This document shows positions 35,401 through 42,798 of a DNA stretch of 64,000 nucleotides, one piece after another. Below the pieces are notes generated by a model. It was not told the origin of the DNA. It saw nothing but the letters and a program-made list of their open reading frames with translations, and did not search any database. Position 1 is the first letter of the stretch; every line of letters begins with the position of its first letter. The DNA comes from Camarhynchus parvulus (lineage: Eukaryota; Chordata; Aves; Passeriformes; Thraupidae). The position numbers and the translations under genes were made by a program. The stretch spans positions 5,467,321 through 5,531,320 of the forward strand of contig NC_044577.1 of the NCBI RefSeq assembly GCF_901933205.1. Direction: 5' to 3'.

Positions 35401-38324
35401 TGATGATAGGAAGCAAACTGAATTTTGCTGGGACATTCTGACCTTGCCCACTCTCAGTGCTGGGCCAGAGGTGTCATGAGACTGAGCCAGGTGAGCCAGT
35501 CCTGCTCCCAGGTGCCCAGCTTTATTGGATTGTGTTCCAGATATCAGCCAGAAATGCATCCTGCTGTGTTCCTTATGTTCAATTTCCACAAGTTCTTTAG
35601 ATTTTATTAAGTGTAGGACCTGGCCTAACAGTGAAATCGGTTCTTGGTGGGAGTTGGCTTAAAGTAAAAATGGGATTTATATTTACTAGAAAGAACAAAT
35701 TGCCCTGGTGCTTTGTTCTCTCCTGGTGAGGTGACTGAGACGTCAAATAGAGTTTGGCCAGCCCTGCAATGTCTGAGGAGTCACACATGCATGGCGGCAG
35801 CTGCTGTGACTTTCATTGTGTACAGTCCATCTTTGGGCACCAGGGTGTTGGAGGAATAAATCCTGCCCTGGGCAGGCAGCCAGACTGGATTTGCACTTGA
35901 GTTGGATTGTGGTGGCTTTGCTTCTCCATCCCTGCAGGTAGAGCCACAGTTGGAAGGTGTCACATATTTTAACACCTGAGCAAAGTGATTTGAGTCCTGT
36001 TGGGAGTCCTGTGGTTCTCTGTCTCTGGGCTCAGTGTGCAGCACTGGGCCTGTGGAGTGGGGAGTCAGCTGGAACACAGTGGATTTGTGCTGGAAAACCC
36101 AAATGTCTGCCAGTTGTGGCTTTGTGGAGGGTGCTGAGCATGGGGCTCGCTTTCAATAGAATCACAGGATGGTTTGTGTTGGAAGGGACTGTAAAGCCCA
36201 TCTCATTCCACTCCCTTCCACTATCTCAGGTTGCTCCAAGCCCCATCCAACCTGGCCATGAACACTTGCAGGGTTCATAGTTATTTGGAAGTGAGGTGAA
36301 CCCCATGAACTCCTGCCACAGAGCTCTCCATGACCCCCTCTGCCAAGGAGGCTGCTTTCTCCAGAGGTGCACACTTGCCCTGCTGGGAGGGACAGAACTA
36401 GAGACCACTTTAGCCAGAATGATAGTGAGATGTCACTCTGTGAGTGGGTGAGAAATCTGCAGGAGAGAGCCCTCAAAATAAAAAGACCTGCTTCTAAGAC
36501 TGTTCACCCTCCAACACAAAAGCAAAAGGCAAGCATTTGTATTCATTATCATCATTAAACATCGCTTTTCTTTCAGGTATCAGCAACGCAGAGGCCCGCC
36601 AGCCAGGGAAAGCCCCGAACTTCAGTGTGAACTGGACGGTGGGAGACTCAGGCCTGGAGGTCATTAATGCCACCACGGGCAAGGACGAGATGGGGCGCGC
36701 GTCGCGCCTCTGCAAGCACGCCTTCTACAGCCGCTGGATGCGCATCCACGCCAAGGTACGGCCCTGCTCAGGGCTGAGGGGAACACCTGCATGGGCTTGC
36801 TGCACTCACAAAACACTTCCTCAGCCTGCTTTAAGCTGTTTGAGCCTCATCTTAGAGCCACGGAATCATTAAGGCTGGGAAAGACCCTTAAGATTGTCAA
36901 GTCCAGCCATCAACGCAGCACCATCACCGTGTTCACGTAAAACCGTGCCCTCTAGCACCACATCCACACATTGTTTGAAGATTTCCAGGGAAAGTGAACC
37001 CACTGTAAAGCCTCTTCCAGTGCTTTACAACTCTTTCAGTGAAGTTTTTTTCCCCTACTATCTAATGAAACCCCTAATATCTAATTCTCTAATATCTAAT
37101 GAATTCCCTAATATCTAATGACCCTAGTATGTCAGCCTGTTTTAAGCTGAGCCTCGTGTTAGAGCCACAGAATCATTAAGGCTGGGAAGGACCCTTAAGA
37201 TGGTCAAGTCCAGCCATCAACACAGCTCCACCACCATGTTCACATTAAACCATGCCCTCTAGCACCACATCCCCAGGGATGGTGAATCCACCACTTCCCT
37301 GGGCAGCCTGTTCCAATACTTTACAACCCTTTCAGTAAATTTTTTCCCATAATATCTAATGAAATCCCTAATATCTAATTCCCTAATATCTAATTCTCTA
37401 ATATCTAATGAATTCTCTAATATCTCAGCCTGTTTTAAGCTGAGCCTTGTGTTTTCCCTAATATCTAATGAATTCCCTAATATCTAATGAATTCTCTAGT
37501 ATCTCAGCTTGTTTCAAGCTGAGCCACAGAATCATTAAGGCTGGAAAAGACCCTTAAGATGGTCAAGTCCAGCCATCAACGCCGCACCACCACCATGTTC
37601 ACGTTACACCATGCCCTCTAGCACCACATTCACATGTTGTTGGAACATTTCCAGGGATGGTGACCCCACTGCTTCCCTGGGCAGCCTGTTCCAATGCTTT
37701 ACAACCCTTTCAGTGAAAATTTTTTTCCCTAATATCTTATCTAAACCTCCCCTGGTGCAGCTTGAGGCCAGGTTGCTGCTGCTCCATGCAGTAATGGAGA
37801 AGAGCAATGTGTTTGTTAACTTGCTTTTTAATGTGATGCTGTCTGGTCCAAAATACATATTCCTTGGTTTATAGCTGAGTAAGCAAATGATACTGTCTCC
37901 TTTGAGCTTGCCTTTGCATTTTAATTTATTTGGAAGGATAATCCCATTTTCACTGCTGAGGTTTCACTCTTTACTCTCAGAAAGAAAACTTCCAGTAAGT
38001 ATGCCTGTGGCTTTTTGGCCTCAACGTTTTGTTTGATGGATCCTTACCTTGTTTTAATATTAGCTGTTTAAATAACTCAGTCACTATGGTACTCTTTGGC
38101 CTAATGGGGCCTTGTCTCTCTCCTTCTCTTGTCTCTGAACCCCACAGCTTTCCTCCAGCTTGCGCTCCAAGATCCCCAAGCCCAACCTGTACCACGACAC
38201 CAAGCAAGGAGCCACGGAGTATCAAACTGCTAAAGAGTGTTTGTTTAAAGCATTCCTGAAGGCAGGACTTGGAGCCTGGGTGGAGAAGCCCATAGAACAG
38301 GATCAGTTTTCTCTCACAGTCTGA
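5469..38324 (+). CDS. ADARB1: ADARB1 (ADAR2), double-stranded-RNA-specific adenosine deaminase; nine-exon coding region
   Basis: Join of 5469-5496, 11285-12216, 19667-19781, 21562-21730, 22235-22383, 22983-23151, 31210-31391, 36577-36755 and 38148-38324: 2,100 nt, 699 residues plus TGA, all junctions in phase. The enzyme deaminates adenosine to inosine in duplex RNA in the nucleus, for example at neurotransmitter-receptor recoding sites. A basic nuclear-localisation region (KKRKK near residues 67-71) is followed by dsRBD1 (about 78-144), dsRBD2 (about 231-298) and the deaminase domain (about 315-699). Zinc ligands are His393, Cys450 and Cys515; the proton-shuttling Glu is Glu395; the base-flipping Glu is Glu487 (human 394, 451, 516, 396, 488). 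Inositol-hexakisphosphate contacts known in the human enzyme are kept (Asn390, Arg399, Lys518, Arg521, Lys628, Trp685). No frameshift or missing key residue is seen. Regulation: self-editing of the pre-mRNA upstream of the second coding exon. Confidence 0.97.
9904..9955 (+). promoter_or_regulatory. ADARB1: Editing-site complementary sequence (ECS) for ADARB1 self-editing
   Basis: This intronic segment is the antiparallel partner of 11221-11272. Hand pairing gives 44 of 52 positions of the edited strand paired (about 40 Watson-Crick, 4 G-U), with a one-base bulge at 11228, another at 9908, and single mismatches opposite 11235, 11238, 11244, 11247, 11255, 11257 and 11261. Uninterrupted blocks include 9949-9955 with 11221-11227, 9943-9948 with 11229-11234, and 9909-9915 with 11262-11268. 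The arms are about 1.27 kb apart, like the long-range duplex known for rodent ADAR2. It is preceded by a long pyrimidine tract (9866-9897). Confidence 0.85.
10290..10309. repeat. Short TA microsatellite
   Basis: About ten TA dinucleotides with one TG interruption. It lies inside the loop between the two arms of the self-editing duplex. Confidence 0.85.
11221..11284 (+). promoter_or_regulatory. ADARB1: Self-edited proximal 3' splice site (AA at 11236-11237) and 47-nt optional exon extension
   Basis: The dinucleotide AA at 11236-11237 is followed by G and then exactly 47 nt (11238-11284) before the normal acceptor at 11283-11284. In rat and mouse ADAR2, editing the second A of such an AA makes AI, read as AG, and adds 47 nt to the mRNA. 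A11237 pairs with U9940 and has A on its 5' side and G on its 3' side, the neighbours ADAR2 prefers. Other adenosines in the duplex (11234, 11236, 11260, 11261) are possible extra sites. With the extension the frame shifts and stops at 11501-11503 after about 97 residues. A consensus donor hexamer, GTAAGT, lies at 11258-11263 within the extension. Confidence 0.87.
11285..12216 (+). CDS. ADARB1: ADARB1 coding exon 2: both dsRNA-binding domains
   Basis: 932 nt, acceptor ccgcag|GT, donor CCACAG|gtgaga, residues 10-320. It encodes a Ser/Gly-rich linker, a basic patch (KKRKK) serving as nuclear-localisation signal, dsRBD1 from [10 protein letters not shown] to ALRSFVQF, a variable linker, and dsRBD2 from [10 protein letters not shown] to ALASLFNM. 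Both domains keep the RNA-backbone-binding helix: [16 protein letters not shown] and [16 protein letters not shown]. The exon is markedly richer in GC and CpG than the flanking introns, which also explains long open frames on its other strand. Residue 25 is Val, where rat has the Met used for internal initiation; the first internal in-frame Met is residue 83. Confidence 0.97.
14615..15090 (-). mobile_element. CR1 LINE 3' fragment, long copy
   Basis: Starts with tcatagaataacaaaatggtctgggttg and carries in order the blocks for the CR1 3' end in reverse: ccaccccctgccatgggcac, ccaagccctgtccagcctg, ggatggggcagccacagcc, ggaagaatttcttcccaat, then cctctccagctctcctggagc and ctccagagcagaggggctccag. At about 475 bp it is the longest tail copy in the window. 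Its right edge is approximate. Confidence 0.88.
17629..17675 (-). mobile_element. CR1 LINE tail remnant
   Basis: Short segment with agaatcatagcatagttatggttggaagtgacct, the reversed terminus of a CR1. Only the last 45 bp or so can be recognised. Confidence 0.55.
18621..18800 (-). mobile_element. CR1 LINE 3' fragment
   Basis: Reversed CR1 tail: cgtagaatggtttgggttgg, ggaccttaaagctcatcc, ccaccccctgccatgggcag, ccaagccctgtccagcctgg and ggggcagccacagcttctc, in the expected order. It is less diverged than most copies here. Confidence 0.87.
19667..19781 (+). CDS. ADARB1: ADARB1 coding exon 3: start of the deaminase region
   Basis: 115 nt, acceptor atcctacag, donor ACAACAG|gtaaat, residues 321-358 plus the first base of Gly359. 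Encodes [18 protein letters not shown], the helix that begins the catalytic domain, then [17 protein letters not shown], conserved throughout the ADAR family. Confidence 0.96.
19782..21561 (+). other. ADARB1: ADARB1 intron
   Basis: Donor gtaaat, acceptor ttgttttgcag. About 1.8 kb. No repeat or gene was recognised. Confidence 0.9.
21562..21730 (+). CDS. ADARB1: ADARB1 coding exon 4: HAE catalytic motif
   Basis: 169 nt, acceptor tttgcag|GT, donor CTAAG|gtaagc, residues 359-414 plus two bases of Ser415. Carries [11 protein letters not shown]: His393 is a zinc ligand and Glu395 the catalytic proton shuttle. Asn390 and Arg399 match human contacts to inositol hexakisphosphate. [19 protein letters not shown] upstream is a typical family block. 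Confidence 0.97.
21731..22234 (+). other. ADARB1: ADARB1 intron
   Basis: 504 bp, donor gtaagc, acceptor ctctgtttcag. Nothing else recognised. Confidence 0.92.
22235..22383 (+). CDS. ADARB1: ADARB1 coding exon 5: PCG zinc-binding motif
   Basis: 149 nt, acceptor tgtttcag, donor GAGG|gtatgg, residues 415-464 plus one base of Asp465. Encodes [20 protein letters not shown], in which Cys450 of the PCG motif is the second zinc ligand. The last residues (EAAQED) differ from the mammalian protein, in a part of the family that varies. Confidence 0.96.
22384..22982 (+). other. ADARB1: ADARB1 intron
   Basis: 599 bp, donor gtatgg, acceptor tgtccttcag. No repeat recognised. Confidence 0.9.
22983..23151 (+). 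CDS. ADARB1: ADARB1 coding exon 6: base-flipping loop and third zinc ligand
   Basis: 169 nt, acceptor ccttcag|AC, donor CCAG|gtgaga, residues 465-520 plus two bases of Arg521. Encodes [20 protein letters not shown]. Glu487 in GEGTIPVRS is the residue that inserts into the RNA helix to flip out the target adenosine (human Glu488). MSCSDKIAR holds Cys515, the last zinc ligand, and Lys518. Confidence 0.97.
23190..23460 (+). mobile_element. CR1 LINE 3' fragment
   Basis: Plus-strand CR1 tail starting 40 bp after the donor of coding exon 6: ggggcaaggggaaatggcc, ggaaagaaattcttccctgt, ctgccccatccctggaagtg, ggaaggtgtccctgcccgtgg, then ctttaaggtccttccaatcc and a diverged end. The blocks are in the normal CR1 order. 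Confidence 0.88.
23787..23932 (+). mobile_element. CR1 LINE 3' fragment
   Basis: Plus-strand tail with catcattggaaatgttcc, ggttggatggggcatcctgg, aactgtccctgcccatcc and ctttaaagtcccttccaacc, ending ccatttcatgata. Confidence 0.85.
25395..26280. mobile_element. Unclassified repeat-like block, possible LTR remnant
   Basis: This stretch differs from its surroundings. A TATA-like GGTATAAAAGGG lies at about 25417-25428 on the plus strand, and a TATAAAAG at 26192-26199 on the minus strand. A purine run of about 60 bp (25527-25580) is followed by a GC-rich segment (25620-26150) with a 150-codon frame on the minus strand (25618-26070). That frame shows no domain I recognise. Avian LTRs can look like this, but I find no matching ends or target duplication, so class and borders are open. 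It could also be ordinary unique GC-rich sequence. Confidence 0.25.
28605..28982 (+). mobile_element. CR1 LINE 3' fragment, about 375 bp
   Basis: Plus-strand CR1 with the longer tail: ggctgagggatctgagg, aggctcaggggtgacctcc, ggaaatggcctcaagctgtg, ggttggatattgggg, gtggtggagtgtccctgg, and the end ttggacttgatgattttgga then gtgattatgtgattctt. Borders are approximate. Confidence 0.88.
30205..30338 (+). mobile_element. CR1 LINE 3' fragment
   Basis: Plus-strand tail: caggttggacagggcttgaa, gtggaaggtgtccctgcccg, tttaaggtcccttccaagcc and a diverged ccattctgagattcc end. It lies 870 bp upstream of coding exon 7. Confidence 0.87.
31210..31391 (+). CDS. ADARB1: ADARB1 coding exon 7
   Basis: 182 nt, residues 521-581 plus one base of Gly582. 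Acceptor ccctcttag|G after a long T-rich tract. Encodes [20 protein letters not shown] and [16 protein letters not shown], hallmark deaminase-domain blocks. The donor is GC: AGTG|gcaagt. Only this GC donor keeps the frame into GISNAEARQ; a GT four bases later (31396) would shift it. Confidence 0.96.
32984..33090 (-). mobile_element. CR1 LINE tail fragment
   Basis: Reversed CR1 end: aatcatagaatcattaaggt, agatcatctaatccagcc, cagcactgccctgtccacca. The same tail subfamily as the array at 36819-37780. Confidence 0.82.
36157..36280 (-). mobile_element. CR1 LINE 3' fragment
   Basis: Reversed CR1 end: agaatcacaggatggtttgt, gttggaagggactgtaaagc, ttgctccaagccccatccaa, cctggccatgaacacttgc. Confidence 0.85.
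36577..36755 (+). CDS. ADARB1: ADARB1 coding exon 8
   Basis: 179 nt, acceptor tttcag|GT, donor GCCAAG|gtacgg, residues 582-641. Encodes [17 protein letters not shown] and a [17 protein letters not shown] block; Lys628 matches a human inositol-hexakisphosphate contact. GC-rich like coding exon 2. Confidence 0.96.
36756..38147 (+). other. ADARB1: ADARB1 last coding-region intron
   Basis: 1.39 kb, donor gtacgg, acceptor gaaccccacag. Almost 1 kb of it is the tandem CR1-tail array at 36819-37780. Confidence 0.92.
36819..37780 (-). repeat. Tandemly amplified CR1 tail with internal TAATATCTAAT repeats
   Basis: A unit of about 300 bp, made of a gene-like lead (cagcctgctttaagctg), a reversed CR1 end (cacagaatcattaaggctgg, ggtcaagtccagccatcaac, gccctctagcaccacatcc) and a short array of TAATATCTAATGAATTCCC-type repeats, occurs about three times: near 36819-37132, 37133-37427 and 37505-37780, with a partial copy at 37428-37504. 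The short repeat seems to have grown from the CCTAATATCTAAT motif of CR1. Copies are close to each other in sequence, so the duplication is fairly recent. Confidence 0.85.
38148..38324 (+). CDS. ADARB1: ADARB1 last coding exon and stop
   Basis: 177 nt of coding sequence, acceptor ccccacag, residues 642-699 then TGA at 38322-38324. Encodes [20 protein letters not shown], the C-terminus that binds inositol hexakisphosphate in the enzyme core (Trp685 = human Trp687). It is one codon shorter than human at the start of the exon (LSSSLRSK). Confidence 0.97.
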   Translation, partial: LSSSLRSKIPKPNLYHDTKQGATEYQTAKECLFKAFLKAGLGAWVEKPIEQDQFSLTV

Positions 38325-40887
38325 TTCACAAACTGCACATCACTTGGGAAGGGGAGTTGTTCTGGAGATTCCTGGTGTCCAGCGTTGCTTTCTGGCATCT
38401 CCACAACCGTCAAAACATCTTTCTGCTCTTTGGAGTTGGGTTTCTTTGGGTTTTTTTTGAAACTTCACAGTAGCTGTTTCTGTTTTGCCTAAGTATTGAA
38501 ACTCAATGATGATGCAACACATAATTGTATATTTTGTTATAGGAAAGTAATTTCTGGTGTATTTCTAGAAATACTTTTACTGTAGAAAACTTGCAGTAAG
38601 GCTGTCCTTACTGTATACAATGACTCATTTTTTCTGGGTTAAAATAATTTCTTTTTTAATTCAATGTCATCAAGTGCATGAAGAAATTAATAGTTTCTCT
38701 AGGTTTTACACCACACTTTTAGGAAGTAGCTTAATTTTTAAAAAAGAAGATAGGTGACAAAGCTGATTCTACTCCTCTGTTAACTTGTTTTTCAACTGCA
38801 GATATTTTTAGTACATAGACCACAGAAGCGGAATGGAGTCTGGACAGCTAGTTTTTTTCCCAATTCCTTGCTCTTTAAAACCAGCTGCTGAAAATTTCAT
38901 GTCTTTGATGTATGTATTTATTAGTCTGTGAGCCAGTTTTTAACATGCAGCTTTTTATTCTGTTTTTAAAAATACATTTACCTCCCATTTATACACATTG
39001 TGAAGTCTTCATTTTTTTTACCATTGTAAACTGGAAACATCAAAATAATTATTTGTAAGTTAAGAAGTTTAGTCTATAACATGCAGAAGCCTTTTTAGAA
39101 GTAGATGATTTGTGTATCCCAGGAACTCATCTGAATACAATCTTAACTGTAACAGCAATGTAACAGCTTTAAAAAACTCTGCTCATTTTAAGGGCACCAA
39201 GCCTGAGTTGCCAAAACCAGTGACTACTTGTTGGGTATTAATTGCTCTCCTCTAGAAACTCTTGTAACAGAGAAACCAATTCTTAAAACTTATTTCCTGT
39301 GAGTTATATCTGCTTTCAGCCAAATTGTTGTGTCTGAGATTCCCTTTTGCCTTGGGGCTTTACATGTGTGATGGGCATCATGAAGCTCATTAGGTAAGTT
39401 GCTCTCAAATGTGTGTCCATCTGTTTTGACTGTTCTTTTAAAAAACTGTTTTTCCTGAAGGTGTGGACACTTCTGCTTTATGTAAAAAAGTAAGATAGAA
39501 GCGAGATACTGAGGTTTGATTAACTGCTGTGTAGAAGGAGCACCTCAGCCCCAGCACCCCTGGGGTCAGCAAGTCCTTGGGGTGTTGAACACTTTGATGT
39601 AAACCCACTTCTGGCCAGCCATGAATGCTGAGGCATTTCTGCTTGAGTAGCAGCCTGTGTTCAGCTTCAAAACCTGATCAGACCTGAAAATCACTTGTGC
39701 ATGAGTTGGAGTCTCTGGGTTCATGTCCTGGGAGGAAGACACTGAGGTGCAGGCAGTGCATTGGGGTGGTGCTGTGGATAACAGCAAGAATTCCTCTGGG
39801 AAGACAAGAGAGGCTGTGACCCAGGGTCCCCTCAGGGAATTGCTGCTTCTGGAGGTTATTGCCTTTTCCAGATGCTGGGGCAGGAAGCTGCAATAGAAGG
39901 GCTGGGTTAATTCACCTTTGTGGTGGTTTCAGTCACCCTGTCAGCTTCTCGTTAAAGCTGAGAGCACTCCCGTGGTCTTTGCAGGCCAGCAGGGCTCTTG
40001 GAGTCATCATCCAACCAAGGTGCAGACTGACCTCTTCCAAAACAGAAAGGAAATTCAGTTACATGTGGTCAGATTCTGCAAGCTCTGAAGCACCAGTCTT
40101 GGCACTGACCTTGTCTTGGTCACACTGCAGAAGTTTGTTTGGGGCTGTAGCTGAGTGTCTGAACATGTTTCTTTTTCAGAGGAAAAGGTGGTCAAGCTGT
40201 GTGTGTTTCCTTGGAGTCAGTACTGCTCTCAGGTGAAATACACATTTTTAAGGGATTCATTCAAAAGTTGGCGTCTCTCTGAATTTTTTTGAGGACTAGG
40301 AAAGTAGTAGTTCAAACTATTTTTTTTAAATTAAGTCAAAAATATGAACAAAATATTTAAATAGTATTATAGACATAGTTTTTTAGCTGTTGGAATGAAC
40401 TATTAACATTAAACTATAATGGAAATAGGTTCCATGCCAGAATCTTTCAACAAAGGAGTTGTGTCAGGTTATTTGTGAGGAAGAATTCTCTTCTTGGTAA
40501 TTCTGGGATTTTAAAAAGAAGTTGTCCAGGGTTATCTGCAATCCATGTCTGTGTTCTGGGAGTTGATAAAAACTGCTTGGCTTCCTTCAATCCCTTGTTC
40601 CTTTTTGTGCAGCTCACAGTGGAAGGAAGTAGGGAGAGCTCCCTGGAAATCAGTGTCACTGAGCAAGGAGGTATAGAATGTATATAATCTTAAGTGGCTG
40701 CAAAAAAGATCAGACAACTCAGCCTCTGGCAGCTACCAAAATTTGTAGGAGACCAGTTTTTGGAGGCTGAGAGCTCTGGAAATCCTGGGCTGGGTAGGTG
40801 GGAGCTGGGCTGCGCAGGGAGAGGTTGTACTGCTGCTCTGGGAGCTGCTTCCATTCTTTTACTTTTTATTTTTTTTTCCCCCTTATA

Positions 40888-40940
40888 TTTGATTGAATAT
40901 TTATATAATTATTTTGATTGAATATTTACATAATTATAAT
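40888..40940. repeat. Short tandem duplication, AT-rich
   Basis: A 26-27 bp unit, tttgattgaatatttatata followed by attat, occurs twice in direct succession, with a c for t change in the second copy. Confidence 0.75.
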
Positions 40941-41098
40941 TGAGTATTTGTCTCAGGATCTTCAAAGGACTTAGAGTAACAACTTTAATGTTGATGAATA
41001 CTTGAAATTGAATTTAAGGTGTTTTTTTCTCCAGATGGCAGTCTGGCTTGTAGTAAAGTTTTATAGGTTAGATAAATAGATAATTTTAAATATAGATG

Positions 41099-41110
<12 letters not shown>

Positions 41111-41131
<21 letters not shown>
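41111..41131. repeat. AT microsatellite
   Basis: About ten uninterrupted AT units after an A-run. Confidence 0.9.
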
Positions 41132-41570
41132 GTGTTCTGCAGGATCATTTTAAGAAAATCTGGGCCTAAAGGTTAACACTTGAAATCTTGCTTATGGCTG
41201 TACTCAGGACTGGTAATAACTGTAGATTATTTACTGATTGTGAGAGTGATGTTGTGTAGGAACTTGTTAGCAGTGGGGATGTCCAGCTGGCTCTGCCCCT
41301 GGAGCAGCTGGTGATGGGAACAGCGACTCTGCTGCCTTAGAGATTTACAGCAGTGAGGTTTCTGTACAGCTGGCAATTCCCATTTTCTCCTTGTCTTGGA
41401 GGAATCTTTTCATGGCTGGTTACTGCACAGGTAGCTCTGGAATGGAAGGTTTTTGTGTGCAGTTCCCTAAATCTAAGAGAACTAGCAGCTGAAAGGCTCA
41501 AGGTTAGGGAACTGGGGTTGCTTCTCATCAGTCCAGGTCTGGAGACAGGCTGGGAGAGCTGCAATGTCTG

Positions 41571-41644
41571 TGTAGGCACAGTTTGGGGTGACTGGGAGTG
41601 GGGCTGTGGTGTAGGCACAGTTTGGGGTGATTGGGGGTGGGGCT
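41571..41644. repeat. Two-copy minisatellite, 39-bp unit
   Basis: The unit tgtaggcacagtttggggtg followed by a(c/t)tgggggtggggct starts at 41571 and again at 41610. The second copy is shortened at its right end. Confidence 0.8.
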
Positions 41645-41990
41645 CATCCCTAATTGGCTCCAGCTGTGCAGGACAGGTGAATGCTATTGAAGGGAACGAG
41701 CCATGGAGTGCCCAGGGGCACTGAGCAACCACCAAAGGGAACAGAGGGCACACAGGTGCAGTGCATCAACAGGAGGGGATAAAAGGCTGCGCTGAAGAAC
41801 AAGAAGGGCAGATGCTTGCAGCCTGCTGAGGTGCCCTGGTGTTGCTGTGTGTGGGCAGGTGCCTGAAGCCTTCAGAAGGGGTGAGGTGTTACTCTGAAGC
41901 TTTCTGATATTGTGTAGTGATACTCTGTGTGTGGTGGCTGTCTCACTGTGACATTGCCTGTGGCATATGCTGAGACAGGCCTGTTCACCA
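41645..41990 (+). mobile_element. Possible LTR-like or promoter-like segment
   Basis: G-rich sequence leads to GGGGATAAAAGGCTGCGC at 41776-41791, a TATA-like box, followed by about 200 bp without open frames. The arrangement resembles U3/R of avian LTRs, but no terminal TG...CA ends, poly(A) signal or target duplication was found. It could equally be a chance TATA motif. Confidence 0.2.
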
Positions 41991-42094
41991 AAAGAGAACC
42001 TCTGGGGAGGCCTTAGAGCCCTCCAGTGCCTAGAGGGGCTCCAAGAGAGCTGGGGAGCACCTGGAGTGACAGGGTAGCAGGCATGGCTACAAGC

Positions 42095-42330
42095 TAATTG
42101 AGGTTAGATTTTGGCTGGATATTGGGAAGAATTTTTTCCCTGTGAGGGTGGGGAGACCCTGGCACAGGCTTTCCAGACAAGCTGCCCCATCCCTGAAAGT
42201 GTTCAAGGTCAGATTGGATGGGGCTTGGAGCAACCTGGGACAGTGAGAGATGTCTCTGTCCATGGCAGGGGGCTGAAACTGAATGAGCTGTAAGGTTCTT
42301 CCAAACCGTTCCATGATTTTGTGATGTCCA
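42095..42330 (+). mobile_element. CR1 LINE 3' fragment
   Basis: Plus-strand tail in full order: ggctggatattgggaagaat, ccctgtgagggtggggagac, ccccatccctgaaagtgttc, ggttggagcaacctggg-type block, ctctgtccatggcaggggg and an end ccgttccatgattttgtga. Confidence 0.9.
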
Positions 42331-42609
42331 AGAGTGCGTGTAGCCAAGGAACACCCCAGAACTCACTGTGCCCTCAGTGCAAGTGTGCACAAGTTAAAGC
42401 TGTTGGTTCTGAGTGTTTGGGAGCATGAGGCAGAGCCTGTGTCGTGGAGAAGTGTTGCCTTTGGAAACCAAGCTCTGGTTTTAGAAAAATTACCAGCTAG
42501 GAATTGAGAATGTGTTCTAAGATCTTCTTAGTCATGGTCACCACATAGTTAAAATGTTGAGTTTTTTAGATATCAGTGGTTTTCAAAATAGTTTTATTTC
42601 CATTCCTTA

Positions 42610-42798
42610 AATAAATGTTTGGAAGGCTCATGCTTGCAGAGAAGCTGCACTTTGAATTCTTTCCAATTTCATCATCATTAATTGTCCACTGTGAAAATTA
42701 TCCCAAAGTTTACTGAAAAGGAAGGAGAGCTGCAATTCAGGTAGAGTCAGAACCAAAATCTCTAATGTTATTTAAAACCTAAACCCCACAGAAATAAA
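42610..42798 (+). terminator. ADARB1: Candidate poly(A) signals of ADARB1 (AATAAA at 42610 and 42793)
   Basis: The first two canonical AATAAA hexamers downstream of the stop codon. Neither has a strongly GT-rich element directly after it, so they are candidates only. Alternatives are ATTAAA at 43876-43881 and AATATA near 44102. Confidence 0.3.

Larger units (their letters stand above)
31392..36576 (+). other. ADARB1: ADARB1 GC-AG intron
   Basis: The intron starts GCAAGT and ends ctttcttt-rich sequence then tttcag at 36576. It belongs to the minor GC-AG class spliced by the major spliceosome. Minus-strand CR1 pieces lie at 32984-33090 and 36157-36280. No other feature was recognised. Confidence 0.9.
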
